The notes under the pieces were generated by a model. That model was not told where the DNA came from, made no database searches, and saw only the letters and a list, made by a program, of their open reading frames with translations. Shown in pieces: positions 18,702-27,817 of a stretch of 64,000 bases of DNA. Both the position numbers and the translations under genes were made by a program. Source of the stretch: Paenibacillus sp. FSL A5-0031 (GTDB lineage: Bacteria > Bacillota > Bacilli > Paenibacillales > Paenibacillaceae); the NCBI RefSeq assembly GCF_001956295.1, contig NZ_MRTD01000022.1, positions 46,280 to 110,279 on the forward strand. The letters are read 5' to 3'. Numbering within the stretch: the first letter of the stretch is position 1; each line of letters begins with the position of its first letter.

Positions 18702-20956
18702 CAGCGGTTCACCTCGATTACTTGAAAGCCTTTTGGCGGAACGCTAACGCCTTCCCATTGATAGTCGCGATTTGTGTAATTAACGAGCACTTCGGCTCCG
18801 TTGTCATACGAAACCCTAACCAAGCCATCGCTTAGACGTTCATGGTTCTGCATCTTCGCACCTATTGTCGGCTTCAGCGCTTCATCTAAAATGCGATAAG
18901 TCTCCGTCATCGAATCACGCCAATCCTTATATGCGGACGTGTAAACATCATTCGAATTAGTATGCTTCAGCTTGTACGATGTCTCATGCGTCAAATAATA
19001 GGATGGATAAGAACCTGTCTCGATCATGCGCAGCAGGCTTGCCTGCGGATTAGCGAAGAAGTTGCTGTAAGGGGCAAAATAATCCTTATAGCCCTTCAGC
19101 ACCATTTGTACGAATGGCACCGTTTCACTAATATAAATGTATTGCGATGACTCCATCGGCACGTCTAGCACTTGATCGGCATAAGGAAGCATATAATCAT
19201 TTGGCGCATACATGAGCAAGGATGGAATGGCATCCGACAAGCCTTGCACAGCAGCTTTATAAAATTCTGCTGTTTGGCTGCGGCTTGAACGGCTTTTGCC
19301 CGCCATCTCGGAGAACAATACGGACCCCGTCTTATCCACAGCAATTCCGCTTACGTTCTGGCTCACATATTGCTTTGTATTTTGTTTAACCAAATTGCTC
19401 GTTGCTTCGGCAGATAAGTAATAGATGGTCCCGTATACTTCCTCATAGGTTGGTATCGTCAATATGGACTTATCGATTTTTTTGGCGGCATCCGTCTGCG
19501 CAGAGAAACGTTTGGACGCTTCATTGCCCGTCGTAAAGTCGCTGTACAAATGAAGCGGATTTCCGCTTTCCCGAAGCGATGCTGAGAGTCGCTCGAAATC
19601 CTTTTTCGAGCCAAGCGCCGACTCATATTTCACGGGCGATGGATTCGTTCCTGAATACCCGCCTTCATTCCAGCCCTTATAAACTACATTCACATTTCCG
19701 ATGCCATTTTTCTTCATATCTCCGAGCATCTCTTCCAGCTGCGATACCGTCGTCATCGGAATAAGGCGCTTGGCGAACATGCCATTTTCGGTTTCAGCGC
19801 CAAGAACATCCATTTGCAGAGGAATCGCAGTGTCTGCTTTCCCTTCATCTCTCACAAGAATTGATTTTCCTTCCAGATACGCTTGATACGTCTTGGCCAT
19901 GCCAACATAACTTGCGTCCTTGCCGCTCAAGAACGTATAGCGAATTTGAATATCCTCTGGATTGCGAGCCTTCTCATAGACGATGACACCGCCAAGTGAA
20001 CGGCTTGTTGGCTGAAGATATGATTCTCTAGATAGAAATTGTGCCGTCGTCCAGTTGTATGGCGTATTGACTCCATTCGGATATGCAACGATTTTGGCAT
20101 TGTATTGTCCATTCTCTACGATGCCGAATAGTCCGTTGCCGCCTTCCGCGTGAACCATTCCGAATACAGGATATTGCACGGTGAGCGGCGGATTTGTGAA
20201 AATATCACGGTTAACCGTTTCGATGCCTTCGTTCGTGCCATAAACTTTCGCTTCATACGGGATTTTGAATTTCCCCTTATTGTCTGCAAGCCGGATTAAT
20301 GCCCCTGATCCATCTGGAATGAACATATAACCATCTACTTCACCGGCCTTGGTCGCTCCAAGAAACGGATAAACATAGACGGACCCAAGCTTCGTTTTAT
20401 TTCCCTCAAGAATGCTTTGCTGTGGAATCCGAACCACCAATTGATCCTTCTCCAGCGATACATGCAGCTCCATTCCAAGCTTCAGATCGTTTAAACGAAT
20501 AATCGCTTTAAAACCTTTTTCAAGCGATTCGAACATTATCGATTTATTGGTTTGAGAGACAAGATCCGTTCGCGTCGCATTCGGCTTGCTCTCCTCGAAA
20601 TAATCAAGAGACAATCCCGATGCCATAAAATTTTTCCACGATTCATTGGATTCCGTGTCGATGATTTCAGAAGACCACATGTAGCCTGAGCGCTTATCCT
20701 TCACTTGAATGGACAAGCTTTGTTCTTTGAGATACAGCTCAAGATGTTCATTCTCCGCCACCTTGCGATAATCGGAGGATAACTTTGCCCCTGCCTCTAC
20801 ATGATCAGGAAATACGGACTGCAGCTCCGCTTCCGGAATCGCACCCGTCTCCCTGCTAGAGCGGCCGTTACCAAAAAACAGGACATATACGATGGCAATG
20901 GCTGCTGCTATGATGACGGCGGTTATGACTGGTCTAATCCATTTAGAGTTCCGCAC
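18701..20956 (-). CDS. DUF5696 domain protein, membrane-anchored
   Basis: This 751-residue protein has one N-terminal membrane anchor (about residues 10-29) and a large extracytoplasmic part. The first half looks like a beta-rich domain, with repeated strand-like runs and a GYMFIPDGSGALI block. The second half carries the DUF5696 region (from about residue 390), with alternating strand and helix runs resembling a TIM-barrel glycosidase, but I see no assignable catalytic pair. The GTG start (20956) overlaps the preceding gene by 14 bases behind GGGAG. The family occurs in Paenibacillus sugar-importer loci. A role in oligosaccharide capture, processing or transporter assembly is inference from context only. 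Confidence 0.8.
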   Translation of the reverse strand: MRNSKWIRPVITAVIIAAAIAIVYVLFFGNGRSSRETGAIPEAELQSVFPDHVEAGAKLSSDYRKVAENEHLELYLKEQSLSIQVKDKRSGYMWSSEIIDTESNESWKNFMASGLSLDYFEESKPNATRTDLVSQTNKSIMFESLEKGFKAIIRLNDLKLGMELHVSLEKDQLVVRIPQQSILEGNKTKLGSVYVYPFLGATKAGEVDGYMFIPDGSGALIRLADNKGKFKIPYEAKVYGTNEGIETVNRDIFTNPPLTVQYPVFGMVHAEGGNGLFGIVENGQYNAKIVAYPNGVNTPYNWTTAQFLSRESYLQPTSRSLGGVIVYEKARNPEDIQIRYTFLSGKDASYVGMAKTYQAYLEGKSILVRDEGKADTAIPLQMDVLGAETENGMFAKRLIPMTTVSQLEEMLGDMKKNGIGNVNVVYKGWNEGGYSGTNPSPVKYESALGSKKDFERLSASLRESGNPLHLYSDFTTGNEASKRFSAQTDAAKKIDKSILTIPTYEEVYGTIYYLSAEATSNLVKQNTKQYVSQNVSGIAVDKTGSVLFSEMAGKSRSSRSQTAEFYKAAVQGLSDAIPSLLMYAPNDYMLPYADQVLDVPMESSQYIYISETVPFVQMVLKGYKDYFAPYSNFFANPQASLLRMIETGSYPSYYLTHETSYKLKHTNSNDVYTSAYKDWRDSMTETYRILDEALKPTIGAKMQNHERLSDGLVRVSYDNGAEVLVNYTNRDYQWEGVSVPPKGFQVIEVNR

Positions 20957-22982
20957 GTATCATCAGCTCCCGTATGACAGAATAAACAAAATCAAATACT
21001 TGATCGAGCAGCACATACACAATAAATGCAACTAAGCTCAGAATCAGCATGCCAAATAAAGTGATCAAAATATTGCGAATCGTCTCGCGGACCGTGTAGT
21101 CATGGACTTCCTTCACCATAATAAATAGGAGAACCGCACACCACACGACGATGATGTTGCTTGAGAAGGTGTACAGAAACGCGTCATTGTTCGTCAGTAC
21201 ATTCGAGACGATGACAATGATAGGGCTGAACAACAAGTACGGTGCCATAGCATAAATGGTACCTTTGTAAACTTCTGAAAACTTACCCTCTCCTTCATTG
21301 ATTGTACTAACCAAATAGTTCGCGATAATCCATAGCGCAATCGGCGCAAATACTTTGGCAATCTCCTTCATCAAAATCAAGCTGGAAGGCTCCACATTGT
21401 TGAATATAAAGCCGGTGTAATAAAGTGCAAACACATACTCGGCAAAGAAAAGCACATACAAGAAAGTCGCTGACCAAAGGGATACCTTCCGTTCCTCCTT
21501 GATGCCATAAAAGCCTTCAAACGGGCTTTTAATAAATCGGGAAACAAACATAACATGCCGAATAAACGCTGCTGAGAAAACTTGCTTTTTCAACCGAATG
21601 ACGGAATGAAATACCCCTGTTTTCCGATGCAGCCAGCGCACCAATATCCGCAGCACGAACAAAATAATTCCGACATACAGCACATAAATCAAGTTGTTTT
21701 GCAGCCAGCGATTGCGAATTTCCCAGAAGGCATTGGAATACCCTTCCTTATCGTTCGCAATAACATATTCCTCGATCGCTTCCGCATATAATTGCTGCTT
21801 GTAGTAGGCATCTGCCAGTCCTTTATGCGCAAGGTCGAACAAGTTGTTTTTGTTCAGTACCTGACTCCACGGCTCACGGCTCTTGACGTAGTGCCCTTCC
21901 TTATAAAGCTCAAGCGCGTGATGAACCATACTTGTAAACTCGGTTGGCTTAAAGATTTGAATATTATTTCTTTCTTTGTCGACGACATAAATATTTTCAC
22001 TTGCATCTACTGCAATGCCAGCCGCATTAATGAACATGCCGATCCGCGACTTCCCATCATCGGGTGCACCGAACGAGAACAGCAAATTGCCCTCTGTGTC
22101 ATATTCGAAAATAATGCCGTTTTGGCTAATCGTATAAATGTTGCCGCTCTTCGAAATAAATAGATCCGTATACAGCGGATGGAATGTCATATCCGAAGGC
22201 AATAAATTGAAGCCGGAAATGTTAAATCGTTTGACAGATCTTCCCTCGTCGCCTTGGGTGATGGTATAAATTAACCCCTTCTGATCAATGTCGATGCTTG
22301 TCGCAGAAGGCGGTACATTTTTGAATAACTTCGCTCGCTGTGCATCGGTAAACAAAAACCGCTCCAGCATAATACGAAAGCTCGCTTTGGATTCATTGCT
22401 GCCAAAATAGCCAAGAAAATCGCCATTCGAGCTCATCTGGACGACGCCGTTTGTCGATCCCTCGCTTATGATATATACGTTTCCGCGCTTATCGACCGTT
22501 ACCTTCATCGGCTTAAAGGGATTGTTCTTGCCAAAGAGCGGCAATTCCGGCCTCGCAAATATTTGCTTTACCGCGTTGTCAGCTCCAAATTTAACGACTT
22601 GATTCAGTCCGCTATCCGCTGCGTACACATCGCCTTGATGGTCAACGAATACACCAACTGGCGTTTGCAAAACCTCTTCACCGATGACTCGAATGAATTG
22701 TCCCTCGTCATCGAGGACGACGATACGATGATTGTTCGTATCTGCTACATAGATGCGGTTGCGCGCATCGATATAAATATCGGAAGGCCCGGAAAACTCA
22801 AGATCTCCTACCTTCTCGATTGAACCTGCGGGATGATAAGCATCCTGCGTACGTACAAATTGCCTGTTATGGTCTTCCGTATAGGTCTTGTAAGGCGCTT
22901 CAGCGAGCACCATGGATGAGGAATCAAGCCATAGGAAGACGGCGAGAACAAGCAACAAAACCTTGCCGTTAATGTTCTTCAT
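20943..22982 (-). CDS. NHL-repeat / TPR / Yip1-domain membrane protein
   Basis: This 679-residue protein has an unusual order. A signal peptide covers residues 1-27. An NHL beta-propeller (about 45-350) repeats blocks such as GPSDIYIDARNRIYVADTNN. A short TPR-like helical stretch (about 355-415) follows. One membrane helix lies near 425-445, and a Yip1-type bundle of about five helices fills residues 490-670. The propeller and TPR should face outward and the Yip1 part should sit in the membrane. It is translationally linked to DUF5696 downstream and follows permease pair A by 11 bases. Propellers of this type bind carbohydrates or proteins. A scaffold or sensor for the importer is my inference. 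Confidence 0.82.
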   Translation of the reverse strand: MKNINGKVLLLVLAVFLWLDSSSMVLAEAPYKTYTEDHNRQFVRTQDAYHPAGSIEKVGDLEFSGPSDIYIDARNRIYVADTNNHRIVVLDDEGQFIRVIGEEVLQTPVGVFVDHQGDVYAADSGLNQVVKFGADNAVKQIFARPELPLFGKNNPFKPMKVTVDKRGNVYIISEGSTNGVVQMSSNGDFLGYFGSNESKASFRIMLERFLFTDAQRAKLFKNVPPSATSIDIDQKGLIYTITQGDEGRSVKRFNISGFNLLPSDMTFHPLYTDLFISKSGNIYTISQNGIIFEYDTEGNLLFSFGAPDDGKSRIGMFINAAGIAVDASENIYVVDKERNNIQIFKPTEFTSMVHHALELYKEGHYVKSREPWSQVLNKNNLFDLAHKGLADAYYKQQLYAEAIEEYVIANDKEGYSNAFWEIRNRWLQNNLIYVLYVGIILFVLRILVRWLHRKTGVFHSVIRLKKQVFSAAFIRHVMFVSRFIKSPFEGFYGIKEERKVSLWSATFLYVLFFAEYVFALYYTGFIFNNVEPSSLILMKEIAKVFAPIALWIIANYLVSTINEGEGKFSEVYKGTIYAMAPYLLFSPIIVIVSNVLTNNDAFLYTFSSNIIVVWCAVLLFIMVKEVHDYTVRETIRNILITLFGMLILSLVAFIVYVLLDQVFDFVYSVIRELMIRAEL

Positions 22983-22993
22983 CGGAGTCTCCT

Positions 22994-23866
22994 CTATTTC
23001 AGTCCTGAATGCGCCATTGTGTTCATCACTTTGCTTTGCAGCAGTATAAAAATGACGAGGTTCGGAACGAACATAAGCAGCGATGCAGCTGCCGACATGC
23101 CTTGACCCGCGATGGTGTTGCCGGACCCCGACGCAACCGAGCTCATGAAGAACGATAATGTCTTCAAGCTTTCATCGTTGACATAATAATTTGAAGTCTC
23201 AACATTGTTCCATACCGCCTGAAAAGCAAGAATGGCGACTGTAGCTAGTGCCGGCATAATGACAGGTACAATGACCTTCCTGAATACCGTAAATTCACTC
23301 GCTCCGTCGATAATGGCTGCTTCCTTCAGCTCCTCGGGCACTTGATCAATAAATTGCTTCAGCAGGAACAGCCCAATCGGCATCGCCAGCAGCGGCAAAA
23401 TATGAGCAAAATAAGTGTCCAGCATACCGGTCTGATCTACGACCAAGTAGCGCGGAATTTGTACCGCGATTGGCACGAACATGAGGGCAAGCGTGTTCAC
23501 CTCAAACAACACCTTGCGCAGCTTGAATTTCATCTTGGCCATCGCATAGGCAGCCAATGCGCTAATAAATACCGAAAAAAACATGACAGAGATCGTTACG
23601 AGCAAGCTGTTGAATATAAAACGGCTGAACGGAATACCTGATGTCGACGTCGTAAAAAACAAATCTCTAAAGTTATCAAATGTCGGCTTCTGTACGAGAA
23701 AGCGCGGCGGGAATGCAAACAGCTCATCAATCGGCTTGAATGCATGCGAGATGATAAATATAATCGGCAGCATCATAAAAAACGCCAAAGGAATAAGAAT
23801 GGCATAAAATTTCAGCTGACTCTTGTGGAACTTGGTCGGATTAACTTTTGTACCTTGATAAGACAA
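22994..23866 (-). CDS. Carbohydrate ABC transporter permease, pair A second subunit
   Basis: This roughly 290-residue CUT1 permease has six membrane helices and an EAA loop reading LKEAAIIDGASE, followed by FRKVIVPVIMP. The preferred start is a TTG at 23866, six bases after AGGGGGTG; a GTG at 23875 overlaps that site. It follows the partner permease with only a few bases between them and ends 11 bases before the NHL/Yip1 gene. With 23879-24766 it forms the first of two permease pairs in the locus. Confidence 0.92.
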   Translation of the reverse strand: MSYQGTKVNPTKFHKSQLKFYAILIPLAFFMMLPIIFIISHAFKPIDELFAFPPRFLVQKPTFDNFRDLFFTTSTSGIPFSRFIFNSLLVTISVMFFSVFISALAAYAMAKMKFKLRKVLFEVNTLALMFVPIAVQIPRYLVVDQTGMLDTYFAHILPLLAMPIGLFLLKQFIDQVPEELKEAAIIDGASEFTVFRKVIVPVIMPALATVAILAFQAVWNNVETSNYYVNDESLKTLSFFMSSVASGSGNTIAGQGMSAAASLLMFVPNLVIFILLQSKVMNTMAHSGLK

Positions 23867-23878
23867 AACTTGCACCCC

Positions 23879-24766
23879 CTACTCTTTCTCACCGAATAAT
23901 TTCCACGAAAGCTTAGACAGCATATATACCCCGATCAGCAGCACAACAGAAATCGCGCTCGCATACCCCATCTCATATCGAATGAGGCCATAATCAGCAA
24001 TATGGTTGACGATCAACTGTCCTGAGTTTTGCGGAGTTGGGTTGCCGCCTGATAGCTGAACGCCGATTTCACCGGCTTGGAAAGTCGTTACAACCGCCAT
24101 GACTGCGCCAAACAGCATCTGCGGCCTCATCGAAGGAATCGTAATATAAATAATTTCTTGAAAACGATTCTGAATTCCATCGATATAACCCGCTTCATAT
24201 ATCGTTTGATCGATGTTCAGAACACCTGCAAGCATGGCTAGGAAACCAACTCCCATGCTGCTCCATAATGACACAACAATCATGATCGACATCAAATATT
24301 CTGGTGACTGCAGCCACTGTATCGGAGCGTTGATCAGCCCTAAATTAAGCAGCAAGGAGTTAATATATCCCGCTTGATCGCCGCTGAAGATAATCGTCCA
24401 TACGACTGACATCGCTACTCCCATTGTCATCGAAGGAGAATAAATAATAAGGGCAAGAATGGTGCGCGGCTTGCTCGGAACTTGCGCGAGCATCCAAGCA
24501 AGCAGAAATGAAATGACATAGCCGCCCGGTCCTACGATCAAAGCAAACTTTATCGTGTTGGGCAGAACATTTTGCATAAAGATTTCATCGTGCGTAAGCA
24601 GATCGATATAGTTTTTGAAGCCGATCCACTCCGGCGCCTCTACCGTATTGAAATAAGTAAGGGAGAGTCCTGCCGCCACCACAACCGGGATAATAATAAA
24701 CGTGCCAAACATCAAAAGATAAGGCGTCAGAAATAGGTAAGCCTCATTAAATCTGCGTGTCTTCAT
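23879..24766 (-). CDS. Carbohydrate ABC transporter permease, pair A first subunit
   Basis: This 295-residue permease begins with FNEAYLFLTPYLLMFGTFII, a typical first CUT1 helix, and has the EAA-loop block YEAGYIDGIQNRFQEI. Its ATG shares four bases (ATGA) with the stop codon of the 990-residue binding protein, so the two are translationally coupled. That favours the large binding protein as its cognate receptor. Confidence 0.92.
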   Translation of the reverse strand: MKTRRFNEAYLFLTPYLLMFGTFIIIPVVVAAGLSLTYFNTVEAPEWIGFKNYIDLLTHDEIFMQNVLPNTIKFALIVGPGGYVISFLLAWMLAQVPSKPRTILALIIYSPSMTMGVAMSVVWTIIFSGDQAGYINSLLLNLGLINAPIQWLQSPEYLMSIMIVVSLWSSMGVGFLAMLAGVLNIDQTIYEAGYIDGIQNRFQEIIYITIPSMRPQMLFGAVMAVVTTFQAGEIGVQLSGGNPTPQNSGQLIVNHIADYGLIRYEMGYASAISVVLLIGVYMLSKLSWKLFGEKE

Positions 24767-27735
24767 TTTCGCTCAACCCACTTGTCTATCGATGATATGG
24801 TCGGAACCGGATACGGCCTGATCATTTTGCCATTCGCATAATAACCGAACTCTTCCATCTTCCGCATAATTTCACGATTAGTCCGTACTACAGCATCATC
24901 AATGGCCGTTCGCGGATTATCCCCGTTAAAGACAACCCTGTTCCAAACATTGCTAATTTCCCGCTCGACCATATAAGCGCCTGGCACGCGAGAAGGTTCT
25001 CTCACCCATTTGAACTGCTCGGAAATAACCTCTTTGTCTTCCTCCGGCCATGGTACCTGCTCGAGCGCTTCCAGATTGGCCGTGTTCCACATAAAGGTCA
25101 TGCCATAGGTAGTCTGCATGAGATTGGCAAATTCGACCTGAACCGGTGTTGACAACCACCAATCGAGGAACTTCCAAGATTCCTCTGCATAGTCAGTGCC
25201 TTTAAATATCATTCCCGTCTGTCCGCCTGTCGGCGCCCATCTTGCTACCGTTCCATCCGGCTTCTCCACGCCCGGATGCAGCGCGATCTTCCATGTGTTG
25301 GCGATTTCCGGTGCGGCCGCCTTCAACTGAATGTACGTATTGAAATCAGATATCCCTACCGGCATCGTGCCGTAACGGAAATGGTGATAGAAATTCGGTA
25401 CGTCCTGCGGCAAGTTGTAGATAGTAAACAAGTCGGTCATAAACTTCATGCCCTCAAGCGCTTGCTCACTGTCGATTGCGGTGTTCATCCCGCTCTCATC
25501 AAACAATTCTCCGTCGAATTGATAAATAAACGGCGTCGTTGCATTAAAGGGCTTGAAGCCCTTGTACTGGGCAAGCGGCTCATAGAAGTTCATACCAAGC
25601 CGCTGCAGCTCAGGCAGCATCTCAACCACGTCCTGCCACGTATCCGGCGGCGACAGCTTCAGCGAATCCAAAATATCCTGCCGGTAAAACAGCACCCAAA
25701 AATTTTGCGTTTCCGGCAATGCATATACGCCTTCCTCGAACGAAAATGGAATAATCGCACCTTTGGAGAACCGCTTGATGCTCTCCTCGTAACCAGCGAA
25801 TTGCCGCAAATCCATAGCCGCATTCCGAATGGCCAGTTCATATGGAATCCAGTTGCTCACTCCAAGAGCAACATCCGGCTGACGATTGGATGCGTTAGCC
25901 AGAACGAGCTTATTCTCGTCCGGCATAATGGACAGCTTAACGGCAATGCCCGATTCCGGCGTAAACTGCTCATCGATCATCTTCTGCATGAGCTCAACGA
26001 AAGGTCTTGGGCGATTGACCCAAACCTCCAGCTCACCATTTATTTTGTTTGAGCTTGAATAGGATTGTTTCGTAAAGGATAAGAAAAAGCGTTTAACCGT
26101 TTCCCCTGACTTTTTGAAAAAACCTGCATTTGGAGATGGCAGCTTGCCATCCTGAGAAACATAAATCCGGTCAAGTGCAAGCGGCGACTCTGAGATGCTC
26201 TGCAAAAGCGTACCTAGCAATTGAGAAGCAGACGCCGACCCTTCAGAAAACAGATTTAGGCGATTGGGCAATTCGTTAGGGTCCTTCGCAAGGGATCGCA
26301 ATTGCTTCGATGCCAGCTTCAAATTGACAATTGCGCCAATTTCCTTCACCATCGGGTTAAGCAGGCTAATTTCTTCGAAGCGTTGATCAAGATCATCCGC
26401 CCAGCTAGAGAGCTGTTTATCTAACTCCGGCATGTACTCAAGTAGATTCCAATCTCTATACAAATCTAGTTTATTTCCTGTCAGCTTCTTGATTTCCAGC
26501 GTCATTCGGCTGATCTCTCTCATTTTGGAGAAGATATCCTCTGCTAGAGGACGCATATGAGATAGATTCACTGTCATGCTAAGCGTATGCTTGCCCTTCG
26601 TCATATAAAATTGATAAGGCTTATCCTCACTGCCAAGCGTCTCATTCCGCCATTTTTTTGTATAAGGAAAAGCATAATTGTCCACTTCGCGGAAAGGAAC
26701 TACGCCATCGAGCTCAATTCGGCGAAACACGGGCAAATCATATTGTGTATTTTGCAAGTATTTTAAAGCAATTTGATAGTATCCATCCTGCGGAACCTCC
26801 AGCTCCCACGTCAGCGATTGACCGCCCTCTTCATAGGAACCCGCATCGATCATATTGAGCAGCAGCTTGTTCGTTTCGTAGGGCGTCACCTTGCTATCGC
26901 GTGACGAGGCTGCTCTGATGGAGGAATCGTTTTTATACAGCATTTGCTCCGCTTCGGTTATGAGCAGTGTGTCGATGCGCTCAGCACCTATTTCTTCTGC
27001 CGGGAAGCTCTTTAAATAGTTTTCATATGTTTGTATTTGGGCAGGGGCTTCTACTCTCACATCGCCAAGCAGCAACTCTCCCCTGGTATTGACTAACGTA
27101 ACGGTGTTCAAGCCTTCTTTTAATTGAAACTTTAAAGGCTCCATATGAAAATAACTAGAATCCATGGCATATACCGTCTGCCATAACTTCACTTTCTGGG
27201 AACGCGGCAGCAGCTCGTTGCCATAACGATCCCACTTTTCTGCAAGAGGTTTGTTCTCCCACCTGCTAGGAAACAAAATATGACGGCTTTCATAGAACTG
27301 GTATTGTCCATTGATTTGCAAATAACCCTCTGTGGGCAAAATGCTGTCATCCAGCATGTAATAGTCAAAAGCTAGCTGATATAACCCCGTTTTTTCAACA
27401 TGGATGTCGAATGTAATCTTTGCGTCTTTATTCCAACGAAGTGTCTCCTGACCGTAATTGAAACTTTCTTGTAGAGAGACTAGTAATGCTGCATTTTCCT
27501 CATTTTTGGAAGGTGAAACGATGATGTTCGCGTTTGGAATGATAGGAACCTCAGTCCACTCTTGAAGCTTTTCTGAATAGTTCTTCTCCAGCAGATTAAG
27601 CGCATCCGCTGAGCCTTCTGCCTTGGGCGCTGCCGCTTGCTCCGATTCAGCTTGTACTAACGATCCTGGGAGTCCGCTAGCAAGAAGAGCTGCAATCATC
27701 AAGCATATCAGTAAGATTTGATAAGTTTTTTTCAT
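24763..27735 (-). CDS. Very large multidomain extracellular solute-binding protein
   Basis: This protein has 990 residues, about twice the usual size of a solute-binding protein. A cleavable signal peptide (1 to about 29, ending near VQAES) has no lipobox cysteine. Two beta-rich regions (about 45-220 and 260-420) look like carbohydrate-binding jelly-rolls, each carrying a QTLRW/QSLTW-like block. A helical linker follows, and a complete type-1 solute-binding domain fills about 555-975, with VALGVSNWIPYE and the late YAEESWKFLDWWLS. It overlaps the next permease gene by four bases. With no lipid anchor it must be held at the cell by partners, perhaps the NHL/Yip1 or DUF5696 proteins; that is inference. 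Confidence 0.85.
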   Translation of the reverse strand: MKKTYQILLICLMIAALLASGLPGSLVQAESEQAAAPKAEGSADALNLLEKNYSEKLQEWTEVPIIPNANIIVSPSKNEENAALLVSLQESFNYGQETLRWNKDAKITFDIHVEKTGLYQLAFDYYMLDDSILPTEGYLQINGQYQFYESRHILFPSRWENKPLAEKWDRYGNELLPRSQKVKLWQTVYAMDSSYFHMEPLKFQLKEGLNTVTLVNTRGELLLGDVRVEAPAQIQTYENYLKSFPAEEIGAERIDTLLITEAEQMLYKNDSSIRAASSRDSKVTPYETNKLLLNMIDAGSYEEGGQSLTWELEVPQDGYYQIALKYLQNTQYDLPVFRRIELDGVVPFREVDNYAFPYTKKWRNETLGSEDKPYQFYMTKGKHTLSMTVNLSHMRPLAEDIFSKMREISRMTLEIKKLTGNKLDLYRDWNLLEYMPELDKQLSSWADDLDQRFEEISLLNPMVKEIGAIVNLKLASKQLRSLAKDPNELPNRLNLFSEGSASASQLLGTLLQSISESPLALDRIYVSQDGKLPSPNAGFFKKSGETVKRFFLSFTKQSYSSSNKINGELEVWVNRPRPFVELMQKMIDEQFTPESGIAVKLSIMPDENKLVLANASNRQPDVALGVSNWIPYELAIRNAAMDLRQFAGYEESIKRFSKGAIIPFSFEEGVYALPETQNFWVLFYRQDILDSLKLSPPDTWQDVVEMLPELQRLGMNFYEPLAQYKGFKPFNATTPFIYQFDGELFDESGMNTAIDSEQALEGMKFMTDLFTIYNLPQDVPNFYHHFRYGTMPVGISDFNTYIQLKAAAPEIANTWKIALHPGVEKPDGTVARWAPTGGQTGMIFKGTDYAEESWKFLDWWLSTPVQVEFANLMQTTYGMTFMWNTANLEALEQVPWPEEDKEVISEQFKWVREPSRVPGAYMVEREISNVWNRVVFNGDNPRTAIDDAVVRTNREIMRKMEEFGYYANGKMIRPYPVPTISSIDKWVERK

Positions 27736-27765
27736 GGTCTCTTCCCTGCCTATGCTTCATTAATG

Positions 27766-27807
27766 CCGCAGATGCGAAAGATCATAAAGCTTCTTCCGCA
27801 TCTACGG
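27766..27807 (-). repeat. Imperfect stem-loop between the two binding-protein genes
   Basis: Eleven-base arms (CCGCAGATGCG against CGCATCTACGG, one mismatch) flank a 20-base loop. No T-run follows on the minus strand. It starts shortly after the stop of the upstream binding lipoprotein. This is typical of a 3'-end stabiliser that raises the amount of binding protein over downstream products. Confidence 0.5.
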
Positions 27808-27817
27808 TCCATCAGTA

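Noticed and set aside
25276..26052. A 258-codon open frame on the plus strand inside the large binding-protein gene
   Set aside because: It lies wholly opposite a well-supported gene, has no ribosome site and gives an arginine/histidine-rich product without domains.
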